In this document: piece by piece, positions 1 through 8,226 of the stretch
Layout of the letters: each line of letters starts with the position of its first letter
Position numbering within the stretch: position 1 is the first letter of the stretch
NCBI GenBank assembly: GCA_963665575.2
Contig: CAXXDW010000003.1
Location: 930,001-994,000 of the forward strand
Direction of reading: 5' to 3'
DNA length: 64,000 bases
Source of the DNA: Rariloculus sp963665575
GTDB taxonomy: Bacteria; Pseudomonadota; Gammaproteobacteria; Steroidobacterales; Rariloculaceae
Program-made: the position numbers and the translations under genes
The notes under the pieces: generated by a model
Told to the model about the DNA's origin: nothing
Database searches by the model: none
The model's input: the letters and a program-made list of their open reading frames with translations, nothing else

Positions 1-119
1 AAGCTTGATGGCCTGATCGAGCACGCTAGGAAACAGGCTGGCGACCCAGATGCCACTTGAAATTAAGATTACATCGATGCCTGACATGTAGGGGGCAGGA
101 GGGACATTGTCACTCGACG

Positions 120-984
120 AACAAGCTCTCCATACCGAAGCGGGCGCAGATACTCTCGATGCTGGTCGAGGGTATGTCGATGCGCTCGATCACACGGCTG
201 ACAGGCGTCAGCACCAACACGGTCGCCCAGCGCCTGACCGACGCGGGCAATGCTTGTGCTGCCTACCACGACGATCACGTTCGCGGTCTGACCGGCCGGC
301 GACGAATTGAGTGCGACGAGATTCGGTCGTTCGTCTAAGCGAAGGAACGGGCGGTATCGGGCACCAGGTCCGCACGGACCGGCGCGAGCGACGTTTGGAC
401 GTGGACCGCCATCGACGCGGATGACAAGCTGATCCTTTCCTCCTGGTCAGCGAGGAACGCGACGGACAGACCGCGCTTATCGTCATGGACGATCTGCGCA
501 AGCGCGTGGAGGATCGAATCCTGCTTTCGACCGATGGCCTGTCGGCCTATGTCGAAGCGGTAGAGGCCGCGTTCGGTGGTGACGTGGACTACGCTCAGGT
601 CATCAAGGGATACGGCCAGCGGCCACTAGAGAAGGGCCAACACCGATACAGCCCGTCAGCCTGTACGTACGTTCGCAAGCGAGCCATAGAAGGCAATCCA
701 GACCTACGCGAAGCAAGCACGTCGCGCGTCGAGCGACAAACCCTCTCGATGCGGATGGGGATGCGCCGTTTCACGGGGCTGACCAATGCGTTCATCAAGC
801 GCGTCGAGTAGCACACCACGATGCTGAGCCTCTACTTCGTGCACTACAACTTCTGCCGGATTCACCAGACGCTCGGGGTCACTCCAGCGATGTCTGCCGG
901 TCTCGACAGTATCGTGCGGGACTGCGAATGGATCGTGGGGCCTGATCGACGCGACAACGCCGAAGCCGAGAAAGCCAGGAACCG
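120..984 (+). pseudogene. IS1-like DDE transposase remnant
   Basis: A recognisable IS1-type transposase is spread over two frames. The N-terminal part (helix-turn-helix-like SMRSITRLTGVSTNTV, then a C-D-E-I-R-S-F segment) ends at a TAA at 336-338, where relatives read through into a tyrosine. Reading continues in the same frame to about 440 (VWTWTAIDADDKLILS), then shifts frame into LVSERDGQTALIVMDDL. A second nonsense codon (TAG, 809-811) separates this from the C-terminal signature YFVHYNFCRIHQTLGVTPAM. Two stops and one frameshift mean no active enzyme. No terminal inverted repeats could be defined with confidence because the left end may lie at or before the window edge. Confidence 0.8.
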
Positions 985-1085
985 GCAGGCGCCCACCACA
1001 TTCAACCAAGTGACCCTGCTACATGGCTGTGGCAGAATCGGCAGCACATCGAACCCGTACACGCGAGACACGATCAGGTAACGCT

Positions 1086-1361
1086 GTGGAAAAAACTGTA
1101 TATCTAATTGTTCTTGAAAAGGAAACGCCTTCATGTGAGGAGAAAATCAGTACCCTTTGGCCGGACGACCACTACATTTCGAGCAACAAGATGGTGGCAT
1201 TTGTCTCTGACGACACATCGACGTTGACTCGCGAAATCAAAGACAAGATTGGGATAGGAGCAGAACACGGTGCGGCAGGGTTCGTCACCAAGCTGTCTGC
1301 GACAGCTCTTTCAGGTTATTGGGACTCTCTGTTCTGGGAGTGGCTGGAGAACGCCCGGTGA
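1086..1361 (+). CDS. Hypothetical protein, upstream gene of a two-gene unit
   Basis: This encodes about 91 residues from a GTG start preceded by AGGTAA at suitable spacing. An earlier ATG at 1023 is in frame but lies in the transposase-remnant tail, so GTG is preferred. The product begins with a hydrophobic strand (VYLIVLE) and contains WPDDHYISSNKMVAFVSDD; no known catalytic motif is visible. Its base composition is visibly lower in GC than the ICE genes. The TGA stop overlaps the GTG start of the next gene by four bases (GTGA), so the two are probably translationally coupled. I do not recognise the family. Confidence 0.6.
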   Translation: MEKTVYLIVLEKETPSCEEKISTLWPDDHYISSNKMVAFVSDDTSTLTREIKDKIGIGAEHGAAGFVTKLSATALSGYWDSLFWEWLENAR

Positions 1362-1657
1362 GCGACGCTAGTAAAGTCTCACTGCTAGATGACAGGCGCA
1401 AAGCCACTGGCGATACGAACGGAAACGGACCTACCAATGGCGGCGGCATTCTCGCCTATCGAGTCGGCGAGATCGAGCGGCGATTGGATTCTCTGGAGGC
1501 GAAGGTGGATTCGATCAACAGCACGGTGATCGAGATCAATACGACACTGAAATCGCTTGCAACGAAGACGTACGTCCTGACCATCTTCGGGGTCACCGGA
1601 GGAGTCGCCGTCGTGACACTTATCGCTCATCTGCTGATTCGCGTTCTGCCAAGTTGA
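1358..1657 (+). CDS. Small coiled-coil plus C-terminal membrane-helix protein (XhlA-like layout)
   Basis: About 99 residues from a GTG that overlaps the upstream stop codon. Residues ~35-65 form a heptad-like amphipathic segment (EIERRLDSLEAKVDSINSTV), followed by one hydrophobic helix near the C-terminus (VLTIFGVTGGVAVVTLIAHLLI). This layout is that of XhlA-like haemolysin/holin-associated proteins and of many small phage or toxin accessory proteins. The call rests on layout only. Coupling with the preceding gene suggests they work together, possibly as membrane-active cargo. Confidence 0.6.
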   Translation: MSDASKVSLLDDRRKATGDTNGNGPTNGGGILAYRVGEIERRLDSLEAKVDSINSTVIEINTTLKSLATKTYVLTIFGVTGGVAVVTLIAHLLIRVLPS

Positions 1658-1679
1658 CGCGCTCGCGGCGTAAGTCACA

Positions 1680-2306
1680 CTAATACACTATCCACAGCGC
1701 GGACCGCTGTAGGCGCTGGGCCGCTCTCGTTGCCGGCGGTGTCTCCTCGACCATGAACGACACGACGTACCGCCCGGCCACGTCGCGGCGCACCGTCGCC
1801 ATCTTCGGCTTCGGGCAGTTCGGGCAGCCCGGTTCATCCGTGCAGTCCCCGCAATACGGCCGCCGCGACCCCCTGAGCTTCAGCGGACCGAGACCCGTCA
1901 GCACCAGCCGCCGGTCGTTGGCGTCGAACCTGCGGTCGACCTGCCGCGGGTCGAGCTGGAAGCGGATCGACTGGGCGGTGCGGCGCTTGCGGAACCGCGG
2001 GGGCTTCGCGCGGCCGGCGAAAAAGTTCGCGAACGCCCGGTCCTGGTCACGCAGCTTCTGCGTCAGCACCGTCGACGGCGTCTCCCGCAGCCCGCCGTAG
2101 CGCGATGTCTGCTTGAGCCGTGTCAGCAGCCGGGAGAAGTCCGTTCCGGTCACGGTCTCGCCGCGCCGGCGGTACGCCTTGCTGCGGCACTCGAGCGCCC
2201 GGTTCCACGTCCAGCGGGCCGCGCCGAAATAGGCGTCGAGCCGTCGGCCCTGGTCGGTGCTGGGGTAGAAACGGAGCTTGTGCGCCCGCTGGATGAAACT
2301 GGACAT
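1680..2306 (-). pseudogene. tnpB: Truncated TnpB (IS200/IS605 OrfB), N-terminal half only
   Basis: The ATG at 2306 matches the start of the complete copy at 15285. The product aligns with it closely through RFYPSTD, RWTWNRALECRSKAYRRRGE, the CPNCPKPKM segment and VSFMVEET. After that, homology decays at about 1710-1740 and the frame stops at 1680. The whole RuvC lobe (catalytic D, E, D and the zinc ribbon) is missing, so this copy cannot cleave DNA. The wedge and recognition part is preserved without stops. Its 5' flank (2307-2446) is homologous to that of the complete copy. Confidence 0.85.
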
Positions 2307-2446
2307 ACGTACCGTATACCATGCCGGCCCCACGGGACCGATCGCGGGCCATCCGCGCAACGGCCCGACGCGCCGCCGTGCTTCGCGTCCGGCGGCTGCG
2401 CCGTGCAAGCGGCTGCGGGTCGGCTTCGTCCGTGAAGCCTCCAATG
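2307..2446 (-). repeat. Left end of TnpB element, copy 1
   Basis: The segment upstream of the truncated tnpB is nearly identical to 15286-15407, with one short extra block in this copy. Similarity stops abruptly at the same motif (on the + strand, after GAAGCCTCCAATG) in both copies, which marks the outer boundary of the mobile unit. Confidence 0.7.
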
Positions 2447-2575
2447 ATCTTCAATTCCGGCTTTCCCTTGTTTCGTCCAATTTCCGGCGGCGCCGCTCGC
2501 AATCGACTCGCGGCCTTTCCGTTCTGTGCCTTTACGAATTCGCGCCCGGGACGGCGAACAGCCGCCACGCCGCCG

Positions 2576-3046
2576 TCAGCCGGCCCCCGTCCCGCGCAGG
2601 GGCACGCACAGATCAGTCACCAGCTTTTCGGGCTGCGTCTCTCCCTGGCTCTTTATGTAGATCTCCATAAAGGGGCGGTCTTCTATCGACTCGCCGCTGC
2701 CCGGCAGCCACTCCCTGAGCAGCCGCCGGTACGCCTTCGCAATGCCTGCGTACGGGCCGACAAGCCGGTAGACCGCGTAGCGGCCGCCGCCGACGGAACC
2801 CAGCTCGATGCCGGGCGGGGGTTCTTCTTCCGTGCGCAGTTCCACGCAGGCGTCCGAACGCAGCCGGTCGCCCGGCGCTCTCTCGGGGTCGTCCCAGGAG
2901 AGGGTGAGGACCCGGCCGGTCGGCACGCCGATGGCTGACACCCACCGGAACAGTCGCTCGAAACACGGTCCCACTTCCGCATAGGGGCCGACATGGCGGA
3001 TGCGGGCCACCTGGATGGGTCCGATGGTTTCGATGCGGACGTCCAA
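2576..3046 (-). CDS. GyrI-like / AraC effector-binding domain protein
   Basis: A stand-alone small-molecule-binding domain of about 156 residues. The open frame runs further upstream, but a TTG at 3046 is preceded by GGAGG eight bases away and starts right at the domain (LDVRIETIGPIQVARIRHVG), so I use it. Family hallmarks are the two repeated halves: HVGPYAEVGPCFERLFRW near the N-terminus and RLVGPYAGIAKAYRRLLREW near the C-terminus, followed by FMEIYIKS. Proteins of this type (SbmC/GyrI, Rob C-terminal domain) bind hydrophobic ligands or hydrolyse cyclopropanoid genotoxins, and some inhibit DNA gyrase. No DNA-binding domain is attached. Confidence 0.8.
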   Translation of the reverse strand: MDVRIETIGPIQVARIRHVGPYAEVGPCFERLFRWVSAIGVPTGRVLTLSWDDPERAPGDRLRSDACVELRTEEEPPPGIELGSVGGGRYAVYRLVGPYAGIAKAYRRLLREWLPGSGESIEDRPFMEIYIKSQGETQPEKLVTDLCVPLRGTGAG

Positions 3047-3484
3047 TTTCGTTTCCTCCAGTCCGTCAGAGGCTCTTTCGGCCGGGACGCGGGAGCCGAA
3101 TCCTACACCACTCGCCGTCCCTGCGGCCGCTCCCCGGCAGTGCGGCGGGTGTACGGGACAGGCGTGGGGAGGGCGGGTTCCCGGGAGCGGAGAGAGAGAG
3201 TGTCCGCCCCGGGGCTTCCGCAAGCCTTCCCAGGAGAACGCCTTGTGTTGGCGCCCGCCGCGATTTAAGCGCCACCAGGTCGTGAACCTCCACAGTTGTG
3301 CGCGGCCATCACCGGGCGTCGGCAGACATCCGGCGTCTTGAAGCTATCGGTATACACGGAAATAGCTGCACCGCCTGCACGGCGATGGAACTCTGTAGTG
3401 ATGGGAATCACGCGTTCGAAGCAGTATGATTGCAGCGCAATCATTGCGACGATTGAGCTTGGCGGCGATTCGGAGGGCGTAGTC

Positions 3485-3727
3485 ATGGCAAGTATCACGA
3501 TCCGCAATCTCGATGAAGAGGTGAAGACACGCCTGCGGGTACGCGCTGCCGAGCACCATCGCTCCATGGAAGAGGAGGCGCGGTTGATTCTGCGAGAGGC
3601 CGTGGGGCGCAAGCCGACTTCGCGCAATCTTGCGGAGATCACTCGATCTTTTTTCGGACCGGACAACGGCGTGGACCTGGAACTGCCGGCGCGTGGTCCC
3701 GGGCGTGACCCCCCGTCGTTCGACTGA
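3485..3727 (+). CDS. FitA/VapB-type ribbon-helix-helix antitoxin
   Basis: An 80-residue protein starting at ATG 3485 with GGAGG eight bases upstream. The N-terminal ASITIRNLDEEVKTRLRVRAAEHHRSMEEEARLIL is a ribbon-helix-helix DNA-binding domain of the FitA class; the acidic and aromatic C-terminal tail (ITRSFFGPDNGVDLELP) is the part that usually wraps the PIN toxin. It precedes the toxin gene by 10 bases and should repress the shared promoter with it and neutralise the toxin. Confidence 0.9.
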   Translation: MASITIRNLDEEVKTRLRVRAAEHHRSMEEEARLILREAVGRKPTSRNLAEITRSFFGPDNGVDLELPARGPGRDPPSFD

Positions 3728-3737
3728 TCCGCCGGCT

Positions 3738-4163
3738 ATGTCCGTGCTGTTGGACACCAACGTGGTGTCCGAGTTGATCCGAAAGGCGCGTGATCCGGGC
3801 GTCGCTGCCTGGGTGGCCGGCCTGCCTCTGGAAGAATTGTTCTTCTCGGCTGTTGGAGAAGCGGAGCTGCGTTATGGCGCCGCGATTCTGCCTGTGGGCC
3901 GACGCCGGGAAAACCTGCTGGCGGATATTGAGGGAATGCTGCGCGAGGCTTTCGGGGAGCGTGTGCTGCCATTCGACAGAGCGGCGGCGCGCGAGTACGC
4001 GGACATCGCCGCGGCACGACGTGTTGCCGGGCGCTCTGTCGCGCCAGCCGACTGTCAGATCGCTGCAATCGCCCGTTCGAGGGGCATGGTCGTGGCGACG
4101 CGCAATGTTAGGGACTTCGACGACATTGGCGTCGATATCGTCAACCCCTGGACGGTGGCATGA
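3738..4163 (+). CDS. FitB/VapC-type PIN-domain toxin (RNase)
   Basis: A 141-residue PIN-domain protein. All four expected acidic metal ligands are visible: D6 (LLDTNVVSEL), E43 (EAELRYG), D105 (APADCQIAAIA) and D126 (TRNVRDF), so it should be an active Mg2+-dependent ribonuclease. It is paired with the antitoxin gene just upstream in a normal type II toxin-antitoxin order. The stop codon overlaps the start of a remnant restriction gene (ATGA), suggesting the pair was once part of a restriction-modification locus. Confidence 0.9.
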   Translation: MSVLLDTNVVSELIRKARDPGVAAWVAGLPLEELFFSAVGEAELRYGAAILPVGRRRENLLADIEGMLREAFGERVLPFDRAAAREYADIAAARRVAGRSVAPADCQIAAIARSRGMVVATRNVRDFDDIGVDIVNPWTVA

Positions 4164-4330
4164 GCGATACGACCGAAGCCTTCGCGCGGGTCAAGATCGA
4201 CAAACTGCTTGCGGACGCGGGCTGCAACCTGACCGATGGCGACGCTGGAGACCAAGCGAACGCGAGCCGAGCCGGTCAGGGCAAGGGACCAACGCCGAAT
4301 GAACGCCTGGCTTCTCTGCGGGGCGTTTGA
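4160..4330 (+). pseudogene. hsdR: Remnant of type I restriction subunit R (HsdR N-terminus)
   Basis: An ATG overlapping the toxin stop opens a 56-codon frame starting MSDTTEAFARVKIDKLLADA, then NLTDG, which is the characteristic start of HsdR/EcoEI-type R subunits. After that the frame becomes meaningless, but the next frame (from about 4237) reads LETKRTRAEPVRARDQ, matching the EAKR...A.DQ nuclease-domain segment that normally lies some 30 residues further on. A deletion plus frameshift has therefore removed the D-E region of the nuclease. Nothing of the helicase follows; 4330-4385 leads directly into a protease gene. Assignment is by motif memory. Confidence 0.65.
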
Positions 4331-4385
4331 TTTGACTCATCTGTTCATCTGAAGATGGCTCAAGGAATCTAGCGAGAGGAGAGGA

Positions 4386-5192
4386 ATGGTGTGGGCGGAT
4401 TGGCGGACTGCGGTGGCGGCGGCGGCGCTGGGGTTTTCGGTAGCTCAGGCGCAGACGGACGCGTTGCGGATTGATCCGAAGAGCGATTTTCAGGGGCCGG
4501 CGCATCAGTACATCGAGTCGCAGCTGCAACCGACGCTTCAGGTGCTTACCGAGGCGTTCGGGAGGGAGCCGGGTTTTCCGATTGAGGTGTATCGGCGCTG
4601 GGACAACCCCAGGGTCGATCTCGAATCCGGGGTGCAGCGGCTGGGCATAACGGCCAGCGAGAACTACTGGATGCGCTACAGCTACGAGTTCGCACACGAA
4701 GTTGGACACATTCTCACCAATTGGCAACTGTCGAAAAACAACCGCTACAAGTGGTTCGAGGAAACGTTGGCGGAACTGGCTTCGCTGTACCTGATTGCCG
4801 TATACGCGAAAGACTCACCCTACGACTTCTACACCGGACAACAGTGGGCGGTGTATCTTGCTTCGATGCACCAGCAGCATGAGCGCGATAGAGGCGCGCA
4901 GTTCGGGCTTGCGCCCGACTCGACGGCCTTGAGCTGGTACTCGCGCTTTCGCCCGCAAATGGAAGAGAATGACACGATCCGGTCCTTGAACTTCGGCATC
5001 GCTTTTGAGTTGCTACCGCACTTCGTCCAGGACCCGGAACTGTGGAAGGCATGCGGGTATCTCAACCGGTGGGATACGTCACGAAACCTCAACTTCCGGG
5101 ACTACCTCACATCCTGGACGCTCACGCTGGCCCGGAACGGCGAGCGCGTTGACGCGGCGGACCTGGTGACGCGCCTGCTGTATCGCAGATAG
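4386..5192 (+). CDS. Secreted HExxH zinc metalloprotease-like protein
   Basis: A 268-residue protein with GAGGAGAG just upstream of ATG 4386. It starts with a short signal peptide (hydrophobic AAAALGFSVAQAQ, predicted cleavage near residue 23). The active-site motif HEVGH is at residues 104-108, and about 20 residues later FEETLAEL supplies the glutamates expected of a gluzincin third ligand. The rest is not assigned to a named family. It stands alone on the plus strand at the place where, in an SXT-like element, the tra assembly genes would follow the DUF4400 gene, so it probably lies on or beyond the element's broken end. Confidence 0.7.
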   Translation: MVWADWRTAVAAAALGFSVAQAQTDALRIDPKSDFQGPAHQYIESQLQPTLQVLTEAFGREPGFPIEVYRRWDNPRVDLESGVQRLGITASENYWMRYSYEFAHEVGHILTNWQLSKNNRYKWFEETLAELASLYLIAVYAKDSPYDFYTGQQWAVYLASMHQQHERDRGAQFGLAPDSTALSWYSRFRPQMEENDTIRSLNFGIAFELLPHFVQDPELWKACGYLNRWDTSRNLNFRDYLTSWTLTLARNGERVDAADLVTRLLYRR

Positions 5193-5503
5193 CAGCCTGC
5201 GCCGTAGGCACGGCGATAGTGGGCGTGTAGCGTCTGGCCTGCTGGTGCGCGCCGGAGCCCTGTCACGGCGACGTACTGGTTGCCACCGCCCGCTGGCTGC
5301 ACTCGTATCAGTCCGCTTGACTCGCCGAAATTTGCCTTCGCAAACACCGATTTGCGCGCTGCCGCGCCTCGGCCCACCCGTTAGCTCGCCGCGACTGCTG
5401 CCCTCCGGTTTCGGTCGCGGAATCGGACCCCCCGACGTTCGGTGACCTGGATCTGACGCTTTCCACGCACTTTGGCGGCTCGGCTCGCACGCCCCACGTA
5501 CGC
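5193..5503. other. Intergenic gap, no gene seen
   Basis: Convergent gap between the protease and the DUF4400 gene. Only short low-quality frames are present and no clear terminator was found. In SXT-type elements traL would be expected here; no trace of it is visible. Confidence 0.5.
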
Positions 5504-6118
5504 TTAAATCCGGTGCTGCGCGTTGGATATGACGACGATCACCGTGCCGGCGACGGCGAAAAACCACAGCGGGATGAGAACCGGAGGGATGTTGAACGGG
5601 AACGACAGGTAAAACAGCGGCACCACCATGAAGAAGAGCAGGATCCGTATTCCCGCACGGTACCGGACCGGGTTCGCGTAGCGGGCGACACTCTTGCCGA
5701 TCTGCCGTCCGACCGCCCCATCCACGATAGCCGCCACGAGCATCGCGCCCAGTATCGGTATCCAGTCGGCCAGCAGCAGCACGCGGTAAATCGCCTGATA
5801 GACGACCAGCCACAACGACCCGAGCACCCGGGCCATCCAGTCGAAAACCACAGGCACCCGCTGCCCGCCCAGCGTCTCCCCGCGCCGCGGCAGCAGCGCC
5901 GCCTCGACGGCCTGGCGAATCCCGGTCTCCACCAGCACGACCTCGAACAGGGCGTCGGCGCGGCCACCCAGGTCCCGGGCCTGCTCCTCTCCCAGGTAGC
6001 GCGCGACCGCCCGTTTTTCCCCCTCGATCTGCTGCTGCATCCACGCCGGCGACGCGAACACGAGGACGATGCCGAGTTGCAGCGCCCACAGGGCCATGAA
6101 CACCAAGCTCCGCGCCAT
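5504..6118 (-). CDS. DUF4400-type ICE membrane protein (downstream of traD)
   Basis: A 204-residue integral membrane protein. An N-terminal helix (LVFMALWALQLGIVLVFA) is followed by a periplasmic stretch, then helices around SLWLVVYQAIYRVLLLADW, ILGAMLVAAIVDGAVG and a C-terminal pair (ILLFFMVVPLFYLSF, VLIPLWFFAVAGTVIVV). This pattern, with the PILGAML..IVDG..GR motif, is typical of the DUF4400 / PFL_4697-type proteins encoded directly after traD in SXT/R391 and related ICEs. The gene order traI-traD-DUF4400 matches. Its role in conjugation is thought to be accessory. A 257-base spacer separates it from traD. Confidence 0.8.
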   Translation of the reverse strand: MARSLVFMALWALQLGIVLVFASPAWMQQQIEGEKRAVARYLGEEQARDLGGRADALFEVVLVETGIRQAVEAALLPRRGETLGGQRVPVVFDWMARVLGSLWLVVYQAIYRVLLLADWIPILGAMLVAAIVDGAVGRQIGKSVARYANPVRYRAGIRILLFFMVVPLFYLSFPFNIPPVLIPLWFFAVAGTVIVVISNAQHRI

Positions 6119-6375
6119 GGCTCATCCGAATCGGCACACCCGGCCGTCGGTGCCGGTACCCTGCGCCCGCAGGGCGAGTGGACGGGGCCCCGGAACCCGC
6201 AGCAGAGCGGCTTGGCGGCCAGCCTCCGGATTTGGGGCCACGGGCTTGGTGTCGGCGCCCGGGTCGCGGCGACCTGTCCGCGGCGCCGCTGTATCGTGCC
6301 ACCGCCCGCCCACAGCGTGCTCAAGCGGTTCCCGGACCTCCGCACCCCGCTCGGGGATCGCCGGAAACTCCCCGT

Positions 6376-8226
6376 TCATGCGGCATCGCTCTCGACCACC
6401 GGAATGCGCCCCTTCTGTACCTCGCCCCCGGTAAAGGTTGCGAAGTACTCAAGGTCCGGAAGCCTGCCGAGCTGCTCCGGCGGCACGAGCGCGCTCAGCT
6501 CCTCCGAGACGGCCCGGCCGTATGACGCGCTGTGCCCGACCAGCTCGTCGGACTGCGGCTGCGTCCCCTCGTGCACGCGGGTGGTCTGCAGCACGCTCTT
6601 GCCGAACGCTTCGGACGCGTAGTCGGTCGTTGTCTTGCCCTTGACCCGGCCGACGAGCACGGTGTTGGCGTTCGCCAGCACCTGGTGCGCCAGCGCCTCG
6701 TTGCCGAGCGCGGCGACGAAGTCCGACACCGTCTGAGAGAAAAAGCACGCCCGTACACCCGCCGCGCGGCCCTTGTTCAGCAGTTCGATGAACGGCGCGT
6801 TTACCGCCTGACTGGCCTCGTCGACGAAGATGTTGATCTTCGGCTCCGAAATGCCCTCGTTGTAGCGCGCGCCCGCGTGCGACGCGAGGTCCGCCAGGGT
6901 GATCGACGCGATCGCGTTGGCGATCACGCTGTCGGACAGTGAGTCGAGCCCCATGTACAACACCATGCCGGACTCCACGATCTTCGCACCGTCGACGATC
7001 GGCCGCATGTCGGTCGGATCCGCGCGGTCGGGAGACAGCAGCCCCTCGAGGTCGCTCGCCGTCAACATGGCGAGCACCGGGATCAGTGATGCCAGCATCT
7101 TCTGGCTGTGTTCCCGGTTGTGGTCGTACATCGAGATCAGGCCGTCCATGAGTGCCGATCGGGTCCACTCCTGGCTGGCGCGCTTGTAGTACGCCACCAG
7201 GGCCACCGTTTCGTCCGGCACCCCGCCGTTCGGCCTCCGGCCGCCACGTTTCTTCAGCCTCGCGACGTCCTCGCGGATCTCTCGCCGCCAGTCCACGCCG
7301 CGATCCTCGAGTTCCTGCGCGACGACCTGGTGCAGCAGCATATCGACACCGTCCTCGACGTAGCGGCGGATCGTCGTCAGCGTCGGCCGTTGCCGCGAGC
7401 TGCGCGCGCAGGCCTCCGCAACCAGGTAGCACACACGCCACCCGAACGCGCTGAACGGGTCGTTCCCGGACTCCGACGGCACCAGCGCGCCGATGCGCGA
7501 CGCGACCTGGGTCGTCCGGGTCCAGTTGTGCAGCGGATCGAGGCGCACGCTTTCGGTGGGCGAGGCGGGATGAAAATAGGCGAAGTCGGCCGCCCGGCCG
7601 GCACGCTCGCATTCCCGCCTGATCAGGTCGCGCAGCGCGCGGTCGCCCTTGGGGTCCACGACCAGCACGGCTTCCCGCGGCCTCCGATGAATCGCCTGTA
7701 CCGCCAGCAGCGCCAGCAACCGCGTCTTGATTGCCCCGGTGGTCGCGGGAACGAACATGTGGCCGGCGAATTCCTCGATCGGGACGTACAGGTCGCGTTC
7801 CCTGCGTTCCACGCCATGCAGGTAGGGATTGCCCTTTTTCGGTTTGACGCCCCCCCGGAGCCACGGAAGCAGCTGCAGGCCCGTCGGGTCCCGCTTCTCC
7901 AGTTCGTACAGCCGCTGCATGTGCTCGCGGCGCCACTCGAACCCCCAGCCCATCCACACCTTGCCGGGCCGGGCCTTGCGCGCCAACTCCGCAGTCGAAA
8001 TGACGCGCGCCGGCTTCCCGGCCAGGCTCGCCCGCCACCGCCAGACGGAGTTCGCCGTCCACAGCCGCCAGGTGATCCGCACCCCCGCGAACGCGATTGC
8101 GTACCAGAGCGGCCCGGTCGGACCTCCGCCCGCCATCGTCCACAGGCAAAGCACGGCGGCGGCGCTCCAGCCGGCTACGGCGTAGATTTCGTAGGCGGGA
8201 CGCCAGTAGTCGTTTTCGCCGTTCAT
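6376..8226 (-). CDS. traD: TraD-type conjugative coupling protein (SXT/TOL subfamily)
   Basis: A 616-residue coupling ATPase that should link the relaxosome to the secretion channel. Two N-terminal membrane helices (about residues 17-33 and 39-57) precede the motor domain. A P-loop-like segment lies at 161-168 (ATTGAIKT), a VVDPKGD segment at 189-195, and Walker B at 464-470 (INIFVDE). The P-loop deviates: the glycine normally just before the catalytic lysine is isoleucine, so ATPase activity is uncertain. The ATG at 8226 overlaps the traI stop by four bases (ATGA), which fixes the start and implies translational coupling. No T4SS partner genes are in the window. Confidence 0.88.
   Translation of the reverse strand: MNGENDYWRPAYEIYAVAGWSAAAVLCLWTMAGGGPTGPLWYAIAFAGVRITWRLWTANSVWRWRASLAGKPARVISTAELARKARPGKVWMGWGFEWRREHMQRLYELEKRDPTGLQLLPWLRGGVKPKKGNPYLHGVERRERDLYVPIEEFAGHMFVPATTGAIKTRLLALLAVQAIHRRPREAVLVVDPKGDRALRDLIRRECERAGRAADFAYFHPASPTESVRLDPLHNWTRTTQVASRIGALVPSESGNDPFSAFGWRVCYLVAEACARSSRQRPTLTTIRRYVEDGVDMLLHQVVAQELEDRGVDWRREIREDVARLKKRGGRRPNGGVPDETVALVAYYKRASQEWTRSALMDGLISMYDHNREHSQKMLASLIPVLAMLTASDLEGLLSPDRADPTDMRPIVDGAKIVESGMVLYMGLDSLSDSVIANAIASITLADLASHAGARYNEGISEPKINIFVDEASQAVNAPFIELLNKGRAAGVRACFFSQTVSDFVAALGNEALAHQVLANANTVLVGRVKGKTTTDYASEAFGKSVLQTTRVHEGTQPQSDELVGHSASYGRAVSEELSALVPPEQLGRLPDLEYFATFTGGEVQKGRIPVVESDAA

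Noticed and set aside
5079..6302. 407-codon minus-strand frame covering the DUF4400 gene.
   Set aside because: Gly/Arg/Pro-rich shadow; the overlapping DUF4400 frame has clear membrane helices and the expected family motif.
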